From contig JAEYNR010000021.1 of NCBI GenBank assembly GCA_023412475.1, forward strand, positions 1 to 59,751: DNA of 59,751 nucleotides. Reading direction: 5' to 3'. This DNA comes from Fibrobacterota bacterium. GTDB taxonomy: Bacteria; Fibrobacterota; Chitinivibrionia; Chitinivibrionales; Chitinispirillaceae. This document shows positions 36,458-44,833 of the stretch, one piece after another (position 1 is the first letter of the stretch; each line of letters begins with the position of its first letter). The translations under genes and the position numbers were made by a program. Under the pieces are notes generated by a model. The model worked only from the letters and a program-made list of their open reading frames with translations, did not search any database and had not been told where the DNA came from.

Positions 36458-37840
36458 CTATATATCACTCATCAACAGTTTCAAACTGATAAGCGCACTC
36501 TGAAAGGAGAACTGTGCTGCGTTGAGTGACATTTTTGCACTGTTAAGCTCAAACTCTGCATTTTGCACATCAAGAATAGTCTTGCTACCCACTTCAAAAG
36601 CTTTTCTGGCGATAAGATACCGCTTCTCAGCTAACTGTATGAGGCTTCTGGTGGACAGAAGGTTAATGTTGCTCTGAAGAACCAGCTCATAAGCATTGCG
36701 GGCCTGTAGCTCCAGAGTTTCGATTACTTTCTGTTGAGATAGCTTGAACTTTTCCCGCTCTGCTTCAGCCTGCTTGAGTTTGTATATTTTGCTCAATCCG
36801 GTGAATAAATCCCAGTTTAACCCCGCATAAATCCTGCCTTCATTACCCAGGCCTGGATCAGAAAGATCAGATGCATCATTAAAAAAGCCATACCCATATA
36901 TTGATGCACCAGCATAGATGGTAGGATAGAACTCACCCCTGGCAATCTTTACCAGATTATTCTGAATTTCTTCTGCTCCCTGAAGCTTAATGATATCGGG
37001 ATTCTTTTTGCGAACCAGAACAAGGACACTATCAATGCTCAAAGTAAACTCTGTCTGCTTAAATTCACCATCTACAGAAAAACCGGAAACATCCTCACTG
37101 ATTCCAGATTGGGTCATAATTGAATGGCATACTATTCTTAAAGAACTCTGGGCTTTTTGCTGTTCGATTCTGGCTTTTTCCAGATTAAATAATGAACTGA
37201 GAGTATCAAGCTCACTTGCCCTTCCGACTAGATGGGTAATCACTGCAAGCCGATGGGTCTGCTCTGCCAATAAAACAGCCTCAGAGCAGATAGCGACATT
37301 TTTCTGAGCCAGAACTGCTCTGTAAAAGGAGATCATTATTTCAGATTTGAGCTTCATTTTTTCAAAATTGTATTTGCATAACAGAGTACGGTGATATGCT
37401 TTTGCAACTTTCTTCCCCAGCCTGACTTTACCTTGAGCAAAAATCATCTGTTTTACATCCAGAGAAGCTGTTACTGCATTCTCAGGCAACAACATCATCT
37501 CACCTGCCAAGGACAAGCTCTGGGATAAAATCGATTCGGCCAGTTGTTTATCGGAAATATCAGTACTCTGCAGATTTGTATTTAGACTATTTTGAAGTTT
37601 CTGCTCATCTATGTAAAAAAAATTGTTACCATGATTAATGTTTAGGGAAGCGCTTATCTGAGGGAGCCCCTTACCGGTTATTTCCAGAACGTGAGCATCG
37701 GCTTTCTTTAGCTCAAGCTCCATGTTTCTTAGTTCTTTTGAATTGTGAATTGCTGAAATAAGCAGTTCCTCAAGCGTATAAACCCGAGAAAAGGCGTTAA
37801 AATGCAGGATAAATAATAGTAAGAACTTACGCCCAGCCAT
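36458..37840 (-). CDS. TolC-family outer-membrane efflux channel
   Basis: A 460-aa outer-membrane factor with a signal sequence followed by YTLEELLISAIHNSKEL, the usual start of TolC family members, and two repeated long-helix blocks (about 60-240 and 265-450), each with NP..IIKLQ-like and QNAEFELNSAKMSL segments. It is the first gene of the efflux operon tolC-adaptor-RND. No regulator gene is linked. The RBS is weak. Confidence 0.9.
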   Translation of the reverse strand: MAGRKFLLLFILHFNAFSRVYTLEELLISAIHNSKELRNMELELKKADAHVLEITGKGLPQISASLNINHGNNFFYIDEQKLQNSLNTNLQSTDISDKQLAESILSQSLSLAGEMMLLPENAVTASLDVKQMIFAQGKVRLGKKVAKAYHRTLLCKYNFEKMKLKSEIMISFYRAVLAQKNVAICSEAVLLAEQTHRLAVITHLVGRASELDTLSSLFNLEKARIEQQKAQSSLRIVCHSIMTQSGISEDVSGFSVDGEFKQTEFTLSIDSVLVLVRKKNPDIIKLQGAEEIQNNLVKIARGEFYPTIYAGASIYGYGFFNDASDLSDPGLGNEGRIYAGLNWDLFTGLSKIYKLKQAEAEREKFKLSQQKVIETLELQARNAYELVLQSNINLLSTRSLIQLAEKRYLIARKAFEVGSKTILDVQNAEFELNSAKMSLNAAQFSFQSALISLKLLMSDI

Positions 37841-38311
37841 ATCAGCCCAATTCTCTATAGGGCAGCAAGTTGCCCCGATACCAGTTTGAAGCCCTGCTGC
37901 TGCCTCTGCAAAACCATATACCGTCTTCCATTCCCTGATTCCAGGAATGTAACCGGTTTTAAAATACTATTTACATCTTGCCCTTAGAAACTGCAAAAGA
38001 TTAGCGAGTACAGCAGCTTTTTTTTAGGTGGGAAACACAATACTAAAGCTCTTCCGTATCCGATCTATAATAAGTCACCCGCGTAGGATCTACAAGAGTT
38101 TTGAGACTATCGGGAAAAATAGGCCTCAGAGCGCCACATTTAACTGAACGGCATTGTTGCTTACCCATGGATAGCGACACATTTAGTATATTTAATGAAC
38201 TGAACCAGTTATCGTTAGATGATCATGGCAGAAATTTTGCCTCAATGAAATATAGTAATTTTTTAGCTATTTGTAGCTGCTGAAACTCAAAAAATATCCC
38301 AGAACTAAATT
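37841..38311. other. Intergenic region without a supported gene
   Basis: This 471-bp gap separates the divergent tolC and UDP-glucose pyrophosphorylase genes and must hold promoters for both. No clear -35/-10 pair is seen. A GGGCAGCAAGTTGCCC inverted repeat at about 37860-37875 (GGGCA/TGCCC arms) is close to the tolC start and could be an operator. A 60-codon plus-strand frame at 38101-38283 has no RBS or protein-like features. Confidence 0.4.
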
Positions 38312-39715
38312 ATGCATATTAACTCATTTGTAAAAAGAATGTCAAACCGGAAGCTTCCTCAGGCTGCCATAGACACGTTTGCTGAGTATTATAAGCAGTT
38401 AGTCAATGGGGAAAAAGGGCTTATTCCTGAAAATCAGATAGAGCCGATCCAAAAGGGTCAACTCGATCTTTGGCAAACCGCCCCCAATTACGTTAGTGTC
38501 GGTGAGCAGGCACTCAACCAGACAGTCATATTAAAGCTCAACGGCGGTCTTGGTACAACTATGGGGTTGCAGGGTCCAAAATCTTTAATCCCAGTAAAAA
38601 AACAGTTAACATTTCTGGATATTACCGCCTTACAAACTATCAATTTAAACAAAAAGAGCGATTCCAAAGTTCCACTGATATTAATGAACAGCTTTAAAAC
38701 TGACAACTTGTGCTCTCAGCTTATCCAAAAATACTCTGAGCTGCATGGTGATATCCCTGTTTCCTTTATTCAGAACATGTTTCCTCGTGTAGAGGTTTCG
38801 ACTTTAGGTCCGGCTACATTCCCTGAAGACCCGCAACAGGAGTGGAATCCACCAGGACATGGTGACATTTACACATCCCTGATGACTTCCGGAACTCTGG
38901 ACCAGTTGATTGAACACGGTTATACCTATGCTTTCATCTCCAACATAGATAATCTGGGTGCAAGTCTGGATATCGGAATACTTGGGTATTTTATCTCAAA
39001 CAAGCTTTCATTTATGATGGAGGTCACAGACCGCACCTGGATGGACCGTAAAGGTGGTCATCTGGCCCGCCATAAAGAAGATGGCCGACTGATCCTACGA
39101 GAAGCTGCTCAGTGCCCTGAGCAGGACAGACAAAGCTTTCAGGACATCTCACGTCACTCCTATTTTAATACCAACAATCTTTGGATTAATCTTCTGGATC
39201 TTAAAAAGCTTTTAGAAGAAAACAACAACGTTCTGAATCTTCCGATGATCTGCAACAGAAAGAAAATCGACCCCACCGATCCTGCTTCCAAGGAAGTATT
39301 TCAATTGGAGTCAGCAATGGGCACTGCCATCGCAATCTTCAGTAACGCCTCTGCATTACGGGTCTCAAGATCCAGATTCGCTCCAGTTAAAAATTGCGAA
39401 GAGTTGCTTCTTCTATGGTCCGATTATTACCTTCTCAATGATGATTTTCACATTGTCCGCAACCCTGCCAGGCAACATGAAAATATGGGAATTAAGCTCG
39501 ATCCGCAGTACTATTCCTGGATCGAACAATTAAAAGAGAGATTCCCTCATGAGGCACCTTCACTATTGGAGTGTAACTATTTAAAAATTATCGGAGATAT
39601 AAAATTTGGAAGAGGTGTTTCCATAAAGGGAGCCGTTTCTATGTGTAACCAAAAAACACAACAAATCATAATACCAGATTTCACCCGTATTGAAAGTGAC
39701 CTTCATTTTGAATAA
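38312..39715 (+). CDS. UTP-glucose-1-phosphate uridylyltransferase, eukaryotic UGP2 type
   Basis: A 467-aa enzyme making UDP-glucose from UTP and glucose-1-phosphate. It belongs to the large UGP2-like class (PF01704), not the GalU class: LNGGLGTTMGLQGPKSLI holds the nucleotide-binding loop, followed by the NSFKT strand, NPPGHGDIY and the SNIDNLGA metal-binding region. UGP2-type enzymes are less common in bacteria. It is followed 29 bp later by an unknown gene, probably in the same transcript. Confidence 0.92.
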   Translation: MHINSFVKRMSNRKLPQAAIDTFAEYYKQLVNGEKGLIPENQIEPIQKGQLDLWQTAPNYVSVGEQALNQTVILKLNGGLGTTMGLQGPKSLIPVKKQLTFLDITALQTINLNKKSDSKVPLILMNSFKTDNLCSQLIQKYSELHGDIPVSFIQNMFPRVEVSTLGPATFPEDPQQEWNPPGHGDIYTSLMTSGTLDQLIEHGYTYAFISNIDNLGASLDIGILGYFISNKLSFMMEVTDRTWMDRKGGHLARHKEDGRLILREAAQCPEQDRQSFQDISRHSYFNTNNLWINLLDLKKLLEENNNVLNLPMICNRKKIDPTDPASKEVFQLESAMGTAIAIFSNASALRVSRSRFAPVKNCEELLLLWSDYYLLNDDFHIVRNPARQHENMGIKLDPQYYSWIEQLKERFPHEAPSLLECNYLKIIGDIKFGRGVSIKGAVSMCNQKTQQIIIPDFTRIESDLHFE

Positions 39716-39744
39716 AAACTGAATCCAACACAGGTTCCCAAAAT

Positions 39745-40197
39745 ATGTCATACCAACTAAGTCAATCTCTTATTGATGCTTATGATTATAACCATGTCAA
39801 TTCATCAATACAAAAAAGAGGGATCTATTATCCCATACAAATAGATGACCAGGACGACAACGACAAACTTAATGAATTCTGCAATATCTTTGTAACTGTA
39901 AAACCTAAAGAAACTATAAAACTGGAACTGATTGGCAACTTTCCTATAACCAAGGAATTGGTCGATTTGAGCACAAGCCTAAATGGATTCACTGATTCAT
40001 TGCAGTCAAGACTGGTTCTCTATCTGAAAACCGATGAAATAGATATAATAATGGATTTTGCGGATAGGATACGGAAGACTTCATTTTTGGGATCTGCAAT
40101 CTCTAATCCAAACTGGCTCACCATCTCCTCACGAACCATCAGCTCGCTATACCGATTCGCCAGAATCATTAAAGAATACAAAGCCTCAAAAAGATAG
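39745..40197 (+). CDS. Hypothetical protein
   Basis: A 150-aa soluble protein with no signal peptide, no membrane segment and a C-terminal basic helix. The N-terminus resembles MSYQLSQSLIDAYDYNH. It follows the UDP-glucose pyrophosphorylase closely. No family recognised. The space after it (40198-40345) contains the dispersed ACCGAAATCCAAAAC repeat, near 40262-40290. Confidence 0.5.
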   Translation: MSYQLSQSLIDAYDYNHVNSSIQKRGIYYPIQIDDQDDNDKLNEFCNIFVTVKPKETIKLELIGNFPITKELVDLSTSLNGFTDSLQSRLVLYLKTDEIDIIMDFADRIRKTSFLGSAISNPNWLTISSRTISSLYRFARIIKEYKASKR

Positions 40198-40350
40198 AGT
40201 GTAACTGCTCAGCGATTTCTGCCGGTTGTTACGAATCTCAAAACTTATTGATTTAAAAAAGCACGAAATTCGAAAACCGAAATCCAAAACAAGGACGCCT
40301 GACAAACTGAACCTGTGTAGTTTTTAAAATCAAATGGTAGGGTTTTACAA

Positions 40351-40388
40351 TAAAAAAGGGCTCTTCTGATCTCAGAAGAACCCTTTTT
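40351..40388 (-). terminator. Rho-independent terminator after tRNA-Glu
   Basis: On the minus strand GGGTTCTTCTGA and TCAGAAGAGCCC form a 12-bp stem with one G-U pair, followed by a run of T residues; runs of A precede it. It begins right after the tRNA 3' end. The T-rich flanks on both sides make it usable in both directions. Confidence 0.85.
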
Positions 40389-40460
40389 TAGTCCCTAGGG
40401 GAATTGAACCCCTGTTGCAGGAATGAAAATCCTGTGTCCTAACCACTAGACGAAGGGACC
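40389..40460 (-). tRNA. tRNA-Glu (anticodon TTC)
   Basis: A 72-nt tRNA on the minus strand. The acceptor stem is GGTCCCT with AGGGACT (first pair G-U), the anticodon arm is CAGGA-TTTTCAT-TCCTG with anticodon TTC, and the T arm is AGGGG-TTCAATT-CCCCT. CCA is not encoded. It stands alone and is followed at once by a terminator. Confidence 0.97.
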
Positions 40461-40528
40461 ATTTAAAACATTATTTTCAAAAATTGAATTTCAAAAATAA
40501 ATATATGGAATAATAAAAGCAAGTACTT

Positions 40529-41332
40529 TCATAAAAGAATACTAACTACCAGAAGATTACTTACCAGAATCAGTACCATCGCCGCTACCACTGCTTTTTT
40601 GGTTGAATTACCCACACCTACTGCCCCACCTCTGGTAAGAAACCCGTAGTAACAACCCGATAAAGAGATCACACCACCAAAAACAAAGGCTTTTGTCAAA
40701 CATACAACCACATCCTGCACTTTAAACAGAAGCTTCATTCCATGATAGAAAGCTGCTCCACTTAGGCCAAGCGCGTATTGTGATAAGAGCTGGGCGCTGA
40801 CTATTGCAAAAAAGGTGGAAAAAATTGTAAGAATGGGAAGCATAGTAATACCAGCAATCATTCGGGGTGCGAGCAGATAGCTATAAGGGTCCATAGATAA
40901 ACAGGTCAATGCATCGATCTGTTCTGTAACTCTCATGGTTCCCAGTTCGGCTGCAATCTTTGCTCCAACTCTTCCGGTCACCACTATCGCAGTGAGTACC
41001 GGTCCTAATTCAGTAAACACCGCTTTCCCTACCGCAGCCCCCAGATAAGTCAAAGGAATTGCATCTGCAAAAAGATACTGCACCTGCCAGGCACTTATTG
41101 CACCAACAAAAAGTGAAACCAGAAAGACTATAGGAACTGAACAGACTCCCAGAAGTAACATCTGTTCCACAATCAGGTGAAACCGTTTTAATGTTGCAGG
41201 AAAAGCCAGCAAGACTCTCCAGAAAAAAATTGAGATTGAACCAAACTGCTCAATCGCTTCCCTGGTCACCCGACCAATTCCTTGGGCAACTTTGTCAAAA
41301 AAAATAATCATAATGGCTTTATTGCTACCCAA
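40529..41332 (-). CDS. MlaE-family ABC transporter permease
   Basis: A 267-aa permease with about six membrane segments. Family motifs include TELGPVLTAIVVTGRVGAKIAAELGTMRVTEQ-type loop (TELGPVL, GRVGAKIAAELG, QIDAL), which contacts the ATPase MlaF. MlaE moves phospholipids between inner and outer membranes. The usual partners MlaF (ATPase) and MlaD are not adjacent; the gene ends the cluster before tRNA-Glu. It overlaps the preceding gene by 8 bp. Confidence 0.9.
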   Translation of the reverse strand: MGSNKAIMIIFFDKVAQGIGRVTREAIEQFGSISIFFWRVLLAFPATLKRFHLIVEQMLLLGVCSVPIVFLVSLFVGAISAWQVQYLFADAIPLTYLGAAVGKAVFTELGPVLTAIVVTGRVGAKIAAELGTMRVTEQIDALTCLSMDPYSYLLAPRMIAGITMLPILTIFSTFFAIVSAQLLSQYALGLSGAAFYHGMKLLFKVQDVVVCLTKAFVFGGVISLSGCYYGFLTRGGAVGVGNSTKKAVVAAMVLILVSNLLVVSILL

Positions 41333-42161
41333 CTCTCTTCATTTTTCGTTTATAACTTCGCCAAATAAAAAATGTACTAATGTAGGGAAATGTAAGAAAC
41401 GCTACCCCAAAAGGTGTCAGAAGTCTCCCTATAGAACTGCTGATTTTAAGGGCTCCATCAGCTTCAAAATGGTTTTTCATAAAAACCGGCTCAAAAAAAA
41501 AGTTGAACCCATATTCATTAAGTTGCAAGCCATTTGAAAATGCCTGGTAATAACCATAGATTTTACCCAAAACCGCAGGATCTTCAACACCAGCCCTGAT
41601 ATCGGCTTTAAGACACTCAAAGCGGATCAGGTGGTTAAACGTTTTAAAAAACCTGAAAAACCAGGAGAATATCTTTCCCCGCCACTTTTTATGACTTAAA
41701 AAGAAAACAATCCGGTTTTTTTTAATTCCCTCAATTAGATTATCCATCTTACCTGGCTTCTTTTCCACTGATTCTATTTTTGGCTGCTCGCTTTGGGTGT
41801 CTTTTTGGGTTGTGTCCACCATCTCCTCTTCTATCTTAGCATCTGCAACTGCTGCAGCTTTCTCTTCAACTTCAACAGTCTTTTCATCTGGTTTCGCAGG
41901 TGTTTCCAATTCCTTCTGAACTGTCTTTTTTTTATACACTTTCCACCAGGCGATTCTCAGGTAATAATCATTTTCTCTGTAATTATAAAAAAACGAGATG
42001 AAAAACGGATGCCCCCACCATAAAAAGATAGATGCTTTGCTGCAATTTTGCAGACTGCAGAAACGAGCATTTACATGGAATGGAGTAAAAAGCGCAAACA
42101 GCATCAGAAGAAGAAAAACAACTCCCAACCCTGCAGAAATGTAAAAGACGACTGTCCACAT
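41325..42161 (-). CDS. Hypothetical membrane protein, DUF2953-like
   Basis: A 278-aa protein with one N-terminal membrane helix (about 5-28), an outward beta-rich stretch, a Glu/Lys/Thr-rich low-complexity linker (about 75-125) and a helical C-terminal domain with the DIRAGVEDPAVLGKIYGYYQA pattern. This part resembles DUF2953, a family of unknown role. The gene lies 11 bp after the TatB-cyclo-ligase fusion and overlaps mlaE, so it may be in one transcript with tat genes. Confidence 0.55.
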   Translation of the reverse strand: MWTVVFYISAGLGVVFLLLMLFALFTPFHVNARFCSLQNCSKASIFLWWGHPFFISFFYNYRENDYYLRIAWWKVYKKKTVQKELETPAKPDEKTVEVEEKAAAVADAKIEEEMVDTTQKDTQSEQPKIESVEKKPGKMDNLIEGIKKNRIVFFLSHKKWRGKIFSWFFRFFKTFNHLIRFECLKADIRAGVEDPAVLGKIYGYYQAFSNGLQLNEYGFNFFFEPVFMKNHFEADGALKISSSIGRLLTPFGVAFLTFPYISTFFIWRSYKRKMKRVG

Positions 42162-42172
42162 GATCGTACATC

Positions 42173-43003
42173 CTATCCTGCAGGAATTTCTGATGAGCTT
42201 TGCGGGAGGGCGTTTACAGCCCTTTTTATCAATAATCCGCTTTCAGTGATAACCTGATCCATCGCAATATCATGGTAATCAAAGGGCAGATGCTCTTTGC
42301 TTATCTGGCAGTCAAAAGCGAGACCGGTAATTGGAACCCTCTCTTTAAACTCGCGTAAAAAAGCATCATAATATGCCTTTCCTCTGCCTAATCTTGCCCC
42401 GTAAAGATCAAAAGCCACTCCCGGACACACAATAAGCCTGAGATCACTTTTGAAAAAAAGATCTCTTAATTCCACACGGGGTTCGAGTATCCCATACTCT
42501 CCCTTTAATAAATCTTTGTCCATATCTCTGATTTCAGCAAGCCCCAGCTCATTACAGCCTTCTTTACAGTAAGGGACCACAACTCTTTTTCCGCTTACCA
42601 GCATATCATTAATCATATTGTGGGTTGAAACCTCTGTACCCATACTTACATAGATCATTACCGCTGATGCATTTTTATACTCTTCGGTCATTTTGAGGTG
42701 ATTGAAAATCTCTTGAGATCTCTTCTGATGCTCTTCAGAGGATATATTTTTACGCATAGAAGTATAATGATTTCGCAGCCGTTTTTTCTCAACCACCACA
42801 AGCGGCGGTTCCTTAACTGATGGTTCTTCGATACTGCGATTTATTGAATCCAGCTCACTTTTAAGTTTATCGCTATACCGGCGAATTCTGGCTATTATCT
42901 GAGCTGTCTTGCGGATAAAGATGGGTAGTTCTTTGGAGCCAAAAAACACCAGTATCAGTGTAAAGATGACCAGCATCTCTGAGAAACCAACTCCAGTGTT
43001 CAT
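42173..43003 (-). CDS. TatB-like domain fused to 5-formyltetrahydrofolate cyclo-ligase
   Basis: A 276-aa fusion. Residues 1-65 look like a TatA/TatB protein: a membrane helix with the FFGSKELPIFIRK hinge and an amphipathic helix. Residues about 70-260 are a 5-formyltetrahydrofolate cyclo-ligase, with KKRLRNHYTSMRKNIS at the start and the MTHFS signature FDLYGARLGRGKAYYD. The cyclo-ligase converts 5-formyl-THF to 5,10-methenyl-THF using ATP. It overlaps tatC by 4 bp, so the Tat-like half is in the right operon position for tatB. No stop or RBS separates the halves. The fusion is unusual; a frameshift or sequence error is less likely because both halves are in one frame. Confidence 0.85.
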   Translation of the reverse strand: MNTGVGFSEMLVIFTLILVFFGSKELPIFIRKTAQIIARIRRYSDKLKSELDSINRSIEEPSVKEPPLVVVEKKRLRNHYTSMRKNISSEEHQKRSQEIFNHLKMTEEYKNASAVMIYVSMGTEVSTHNMINDMLVSGKRVVVPYCKEGCNELGLAEIRDMDKDLLKGEYGILEPRVELRDLFFKSDLRLIVCPGVAFDLYGARLGRGKAYYDAFLREFKERVPITGLAFDCQISKEHLPFDYHDIAMDQVITESGLLIKRAVNALPQSSSEIPAG

Positions 43004-43725
43004 TCTTTTCTCCTGGATGCCAGATATGAAACCAGAATACTGACTGCATACAATAGAAGCATCGGTAAGGCCATCATAAGCTGAGATATCAGATCAGGAG
43101 GAGTAAGTATAGCAGACAGAATAAAAATCAGAACTATTGCATATCTGGCATTCTTTATCAGAAAAGAGGCACTGATAAGACCCATGTAAGATAACACAAA
43201 AGAGATTACAGGCAATTCAAAAACAAATCCAAAGGCCAGACTTATCTTTAATAAAAACCCGAAATATTCACTGGCTTTAAACATAGGTGCAAGATTCTCA
43301 GGTGCAAACATGGTAAGAAATCTCATCACAAAAGGGAACATGAGATAACTGAATACTATACCTATAATAAAAAACAAAGTGGATATCAACGCGGTAGGAA
43401 GAACCACTTTTTTTTCACCTCCGTAAAGAGCAGGTGAGATAAATTTCCACAGTTGATAGAATACAGCCGGAGCAGCCAGAATCAGCCCTCCCGCGCAGGC
43501 AATTTTAATACTAATAATCACAGTTTCAGAAGGACTGGTGTAGATAAGCTTTGGCTGAGGGTTAGAAAGCCTCAACGGGTAGATCATCACTACATCGAAG
43601 ATCTTTTTCCAGTATATGCCACAGGGTATGGCTGTAATGACAACCGCAATTGCAGCTTTAATTATTCGCCACCTGAGCTCTTCCAGATGGTCCAGAAAAG
43701 ACATCTCTTTGGCCGCTGAATTCAA
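43000..43725 (-). CDS. tatC: Sec-independent protein translocase TatC
   Basis: A 241-aa receptor of the twin-arginine translocation system. It opens with MSFLDHLEELRWRI, has six membrane helices and contains the family segments FKASEYFGFLLKISLAFGFVFELPVI and ILSAILTPPD. It overlaps tatA upstream and the TatB-like fusion downstream by 4 bp each, so all three genes are coupled. Confidence 0.96.
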   Translation of the reverse strand: MNSAAKEMSFLDHLEELRWRIIKAAIAVVITAIPCGIYWKKIFDVVMIYPLRLSNPQPKLIYTSPSETVIISIKIACAGGLILAAPAVFYQLWKFISPALYGGEKKVVLPTALISTLFFIIGIVFSYLMFPFVMRFLTMFAPENLAPMFKASEYFGFLLKISLAFGFVFELPVISFVLSYMGLISASFLIKNARYAIVLIFILSAILTPPDLISQLMMALPMLLLYAVSILVSYLASRRKE

Positions 43726-43961
43726 GAACTCTTCTCGCTTTTTTGCTTGATGTTGTTTTCTTCGATACTGGTAAGGTTTTCTGCCTCAGAAGAGGCTTTT
43801 TTGAATTCACGAAGCCCGGTACCCAACCCTTTTGCCAGTTCCGGAATTTTTTTAGCACCAAAAAGAATGATCACTATTAGAAGGATCAAAAGAAGTTCTT
43901 GTCCACCTATTCCCATTGCTGCCTCCTTTAAAAGATCAAGCATTAGATAAAATAACTTCAA
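43722..43961 (-). CDS. tatA: Sec-independent protein translocase TatA
   Basis: A 79-aa protein with a short N-terminal transmembrane helix (LLLILLIVIILFGAKKIPELAK), the FGAKKIPEL hinge and an amphipathic helix (LGTGLREFKKASSEAEN), ending in a charged tail. It starts the operon tatA-tatC-tatB-like. An alternative start at about 43916 (MGIGGQELL) would remove 15 N-terminal residues and is possible. Confidence 0.93.
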   Translation of the reverse strand: MKLFYLMLDLLKEAAMGIGGQELLLILLIVIILFGAKKIPELAKGLGTGLREFKKASSEAENLTSIEENNIKQKSEKSS

Positions 43962-44070
43962 AAATATATCATAACCCTGCTGATTTTTTCCAAATCCTCA
44001 CTGATTATTGATTCCCTGCCCACTGCATCTTGAATTCAATTTATATTACCAACACCTTAAAAGGAAAAAA

Positions 44071-44817
44071 ATGATGCAATCTGAAAATTACATTTATGGA
44101 ATTCATGCAGTTGAAGAGCTTTTGAATACCCGAATCCAAGCGGTGGACCATATCTACTTTGATAAGGAAAAAAAGAGCTCTAATTTATTTAACCTTATGA
44201 AGCTATGCCGCAAGGAACGGCTTGCCTACAACCTAGTTCCTGAATTAAAGCTTCAACAGCTTGCAGGCACCACCAAACACCAGGGAATAGTAGCACTCTG
44301 TAGCGCCAAAGAATACTGCTCTATAGAAAAACTGCACAAAATACTTGCCAACAAGAAAAATCCACTCCTGCTTATCCCGGCCTCGGTTGAAGACCCTGGC
44401 AACCTGGGAACTATAATTCGTTCCAGTGTGGCTTTCAGTGTCGATGCAATTATTCTGGAGAGAAAAAATACGGCACCACTTAACGCAGCGGTGGCTAAAA
44501 GTTCTGCAGGCATGCTTGAGCATATATGTATTTCCAGGCCAAAGAATCTGGAAGGCATAGTGACAGAATTTGTTCAAAAAGGATATTCAGTGGTGGGGGC
44601 CGATGTGCATAAGGGGAAAAAGCCATCGGAGCTGAATCTCAAAGGTCCCCTTATACTGATCCTGGGTGGAGAGCATCGGGGAATACCTCCTTATCTCTCC
44701 AGGCTCTGTACCGACTATGTTTCTATCCCCATAAACCAGAAAGCACAATCATTGAACGTATCTGCAGCTACCGCAGCTCTTCTTTATGAAAGTGCCCGTC
44801 AACGGGATTTCATCTGA
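44071..44817 (+). CDS. SpoU/TrmH-family rRNA 2'-O-methyltransferase (RlmB-like)
   Basis: A 248-aa SPOUT enzyme. The start ATGATG at 44071 follows AAAGG; a longer frame begins at 44008. It has the N-terminal substrate-binding segment (YIYGIHAVEELL), motif I (DPGNLGTIIRS), motif II (LILGGEHRGIPPYL) and motif III (IPINQKAQSLNVSAATA), the trefoil-knot SAM site. It probably methylates 23S rRNA (Gm2251-like), by family similarity. It converges with the helicase gene 16 bp away. Confidence 0.93.
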   Translation: MMQSENYIYGIHAVEELLNTRIQAVDHIYFDKEKKSSNLFNLMKLCRKERLAYNLVPELKLQQLAGTTKHQGIVALCSAKEYCSIEKLHKILANKKNPLLLIPASVEDPGNLGTIIRSSVAFSVDAIILERKNTAPLNAAVAKSSAGMLEHICISRPKNLEGIVTEFVQKGYSVVGADVHKGKKPSELNLKGPLILILGGEHRGIPPYLSRLCTDYVSIPINQKAQSLNVSAATAALLYESARQRDFI

Positions 44818-44833
44818 CTTAGCAATATCAACA

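Noticed and set aside
38101..38283. 60-codon plus-strand frame upstream of the UDP-glucose pyrophosphorylase
   Set aside because: No RBS and no protein-like pattern; it lies in the probable promoter region.
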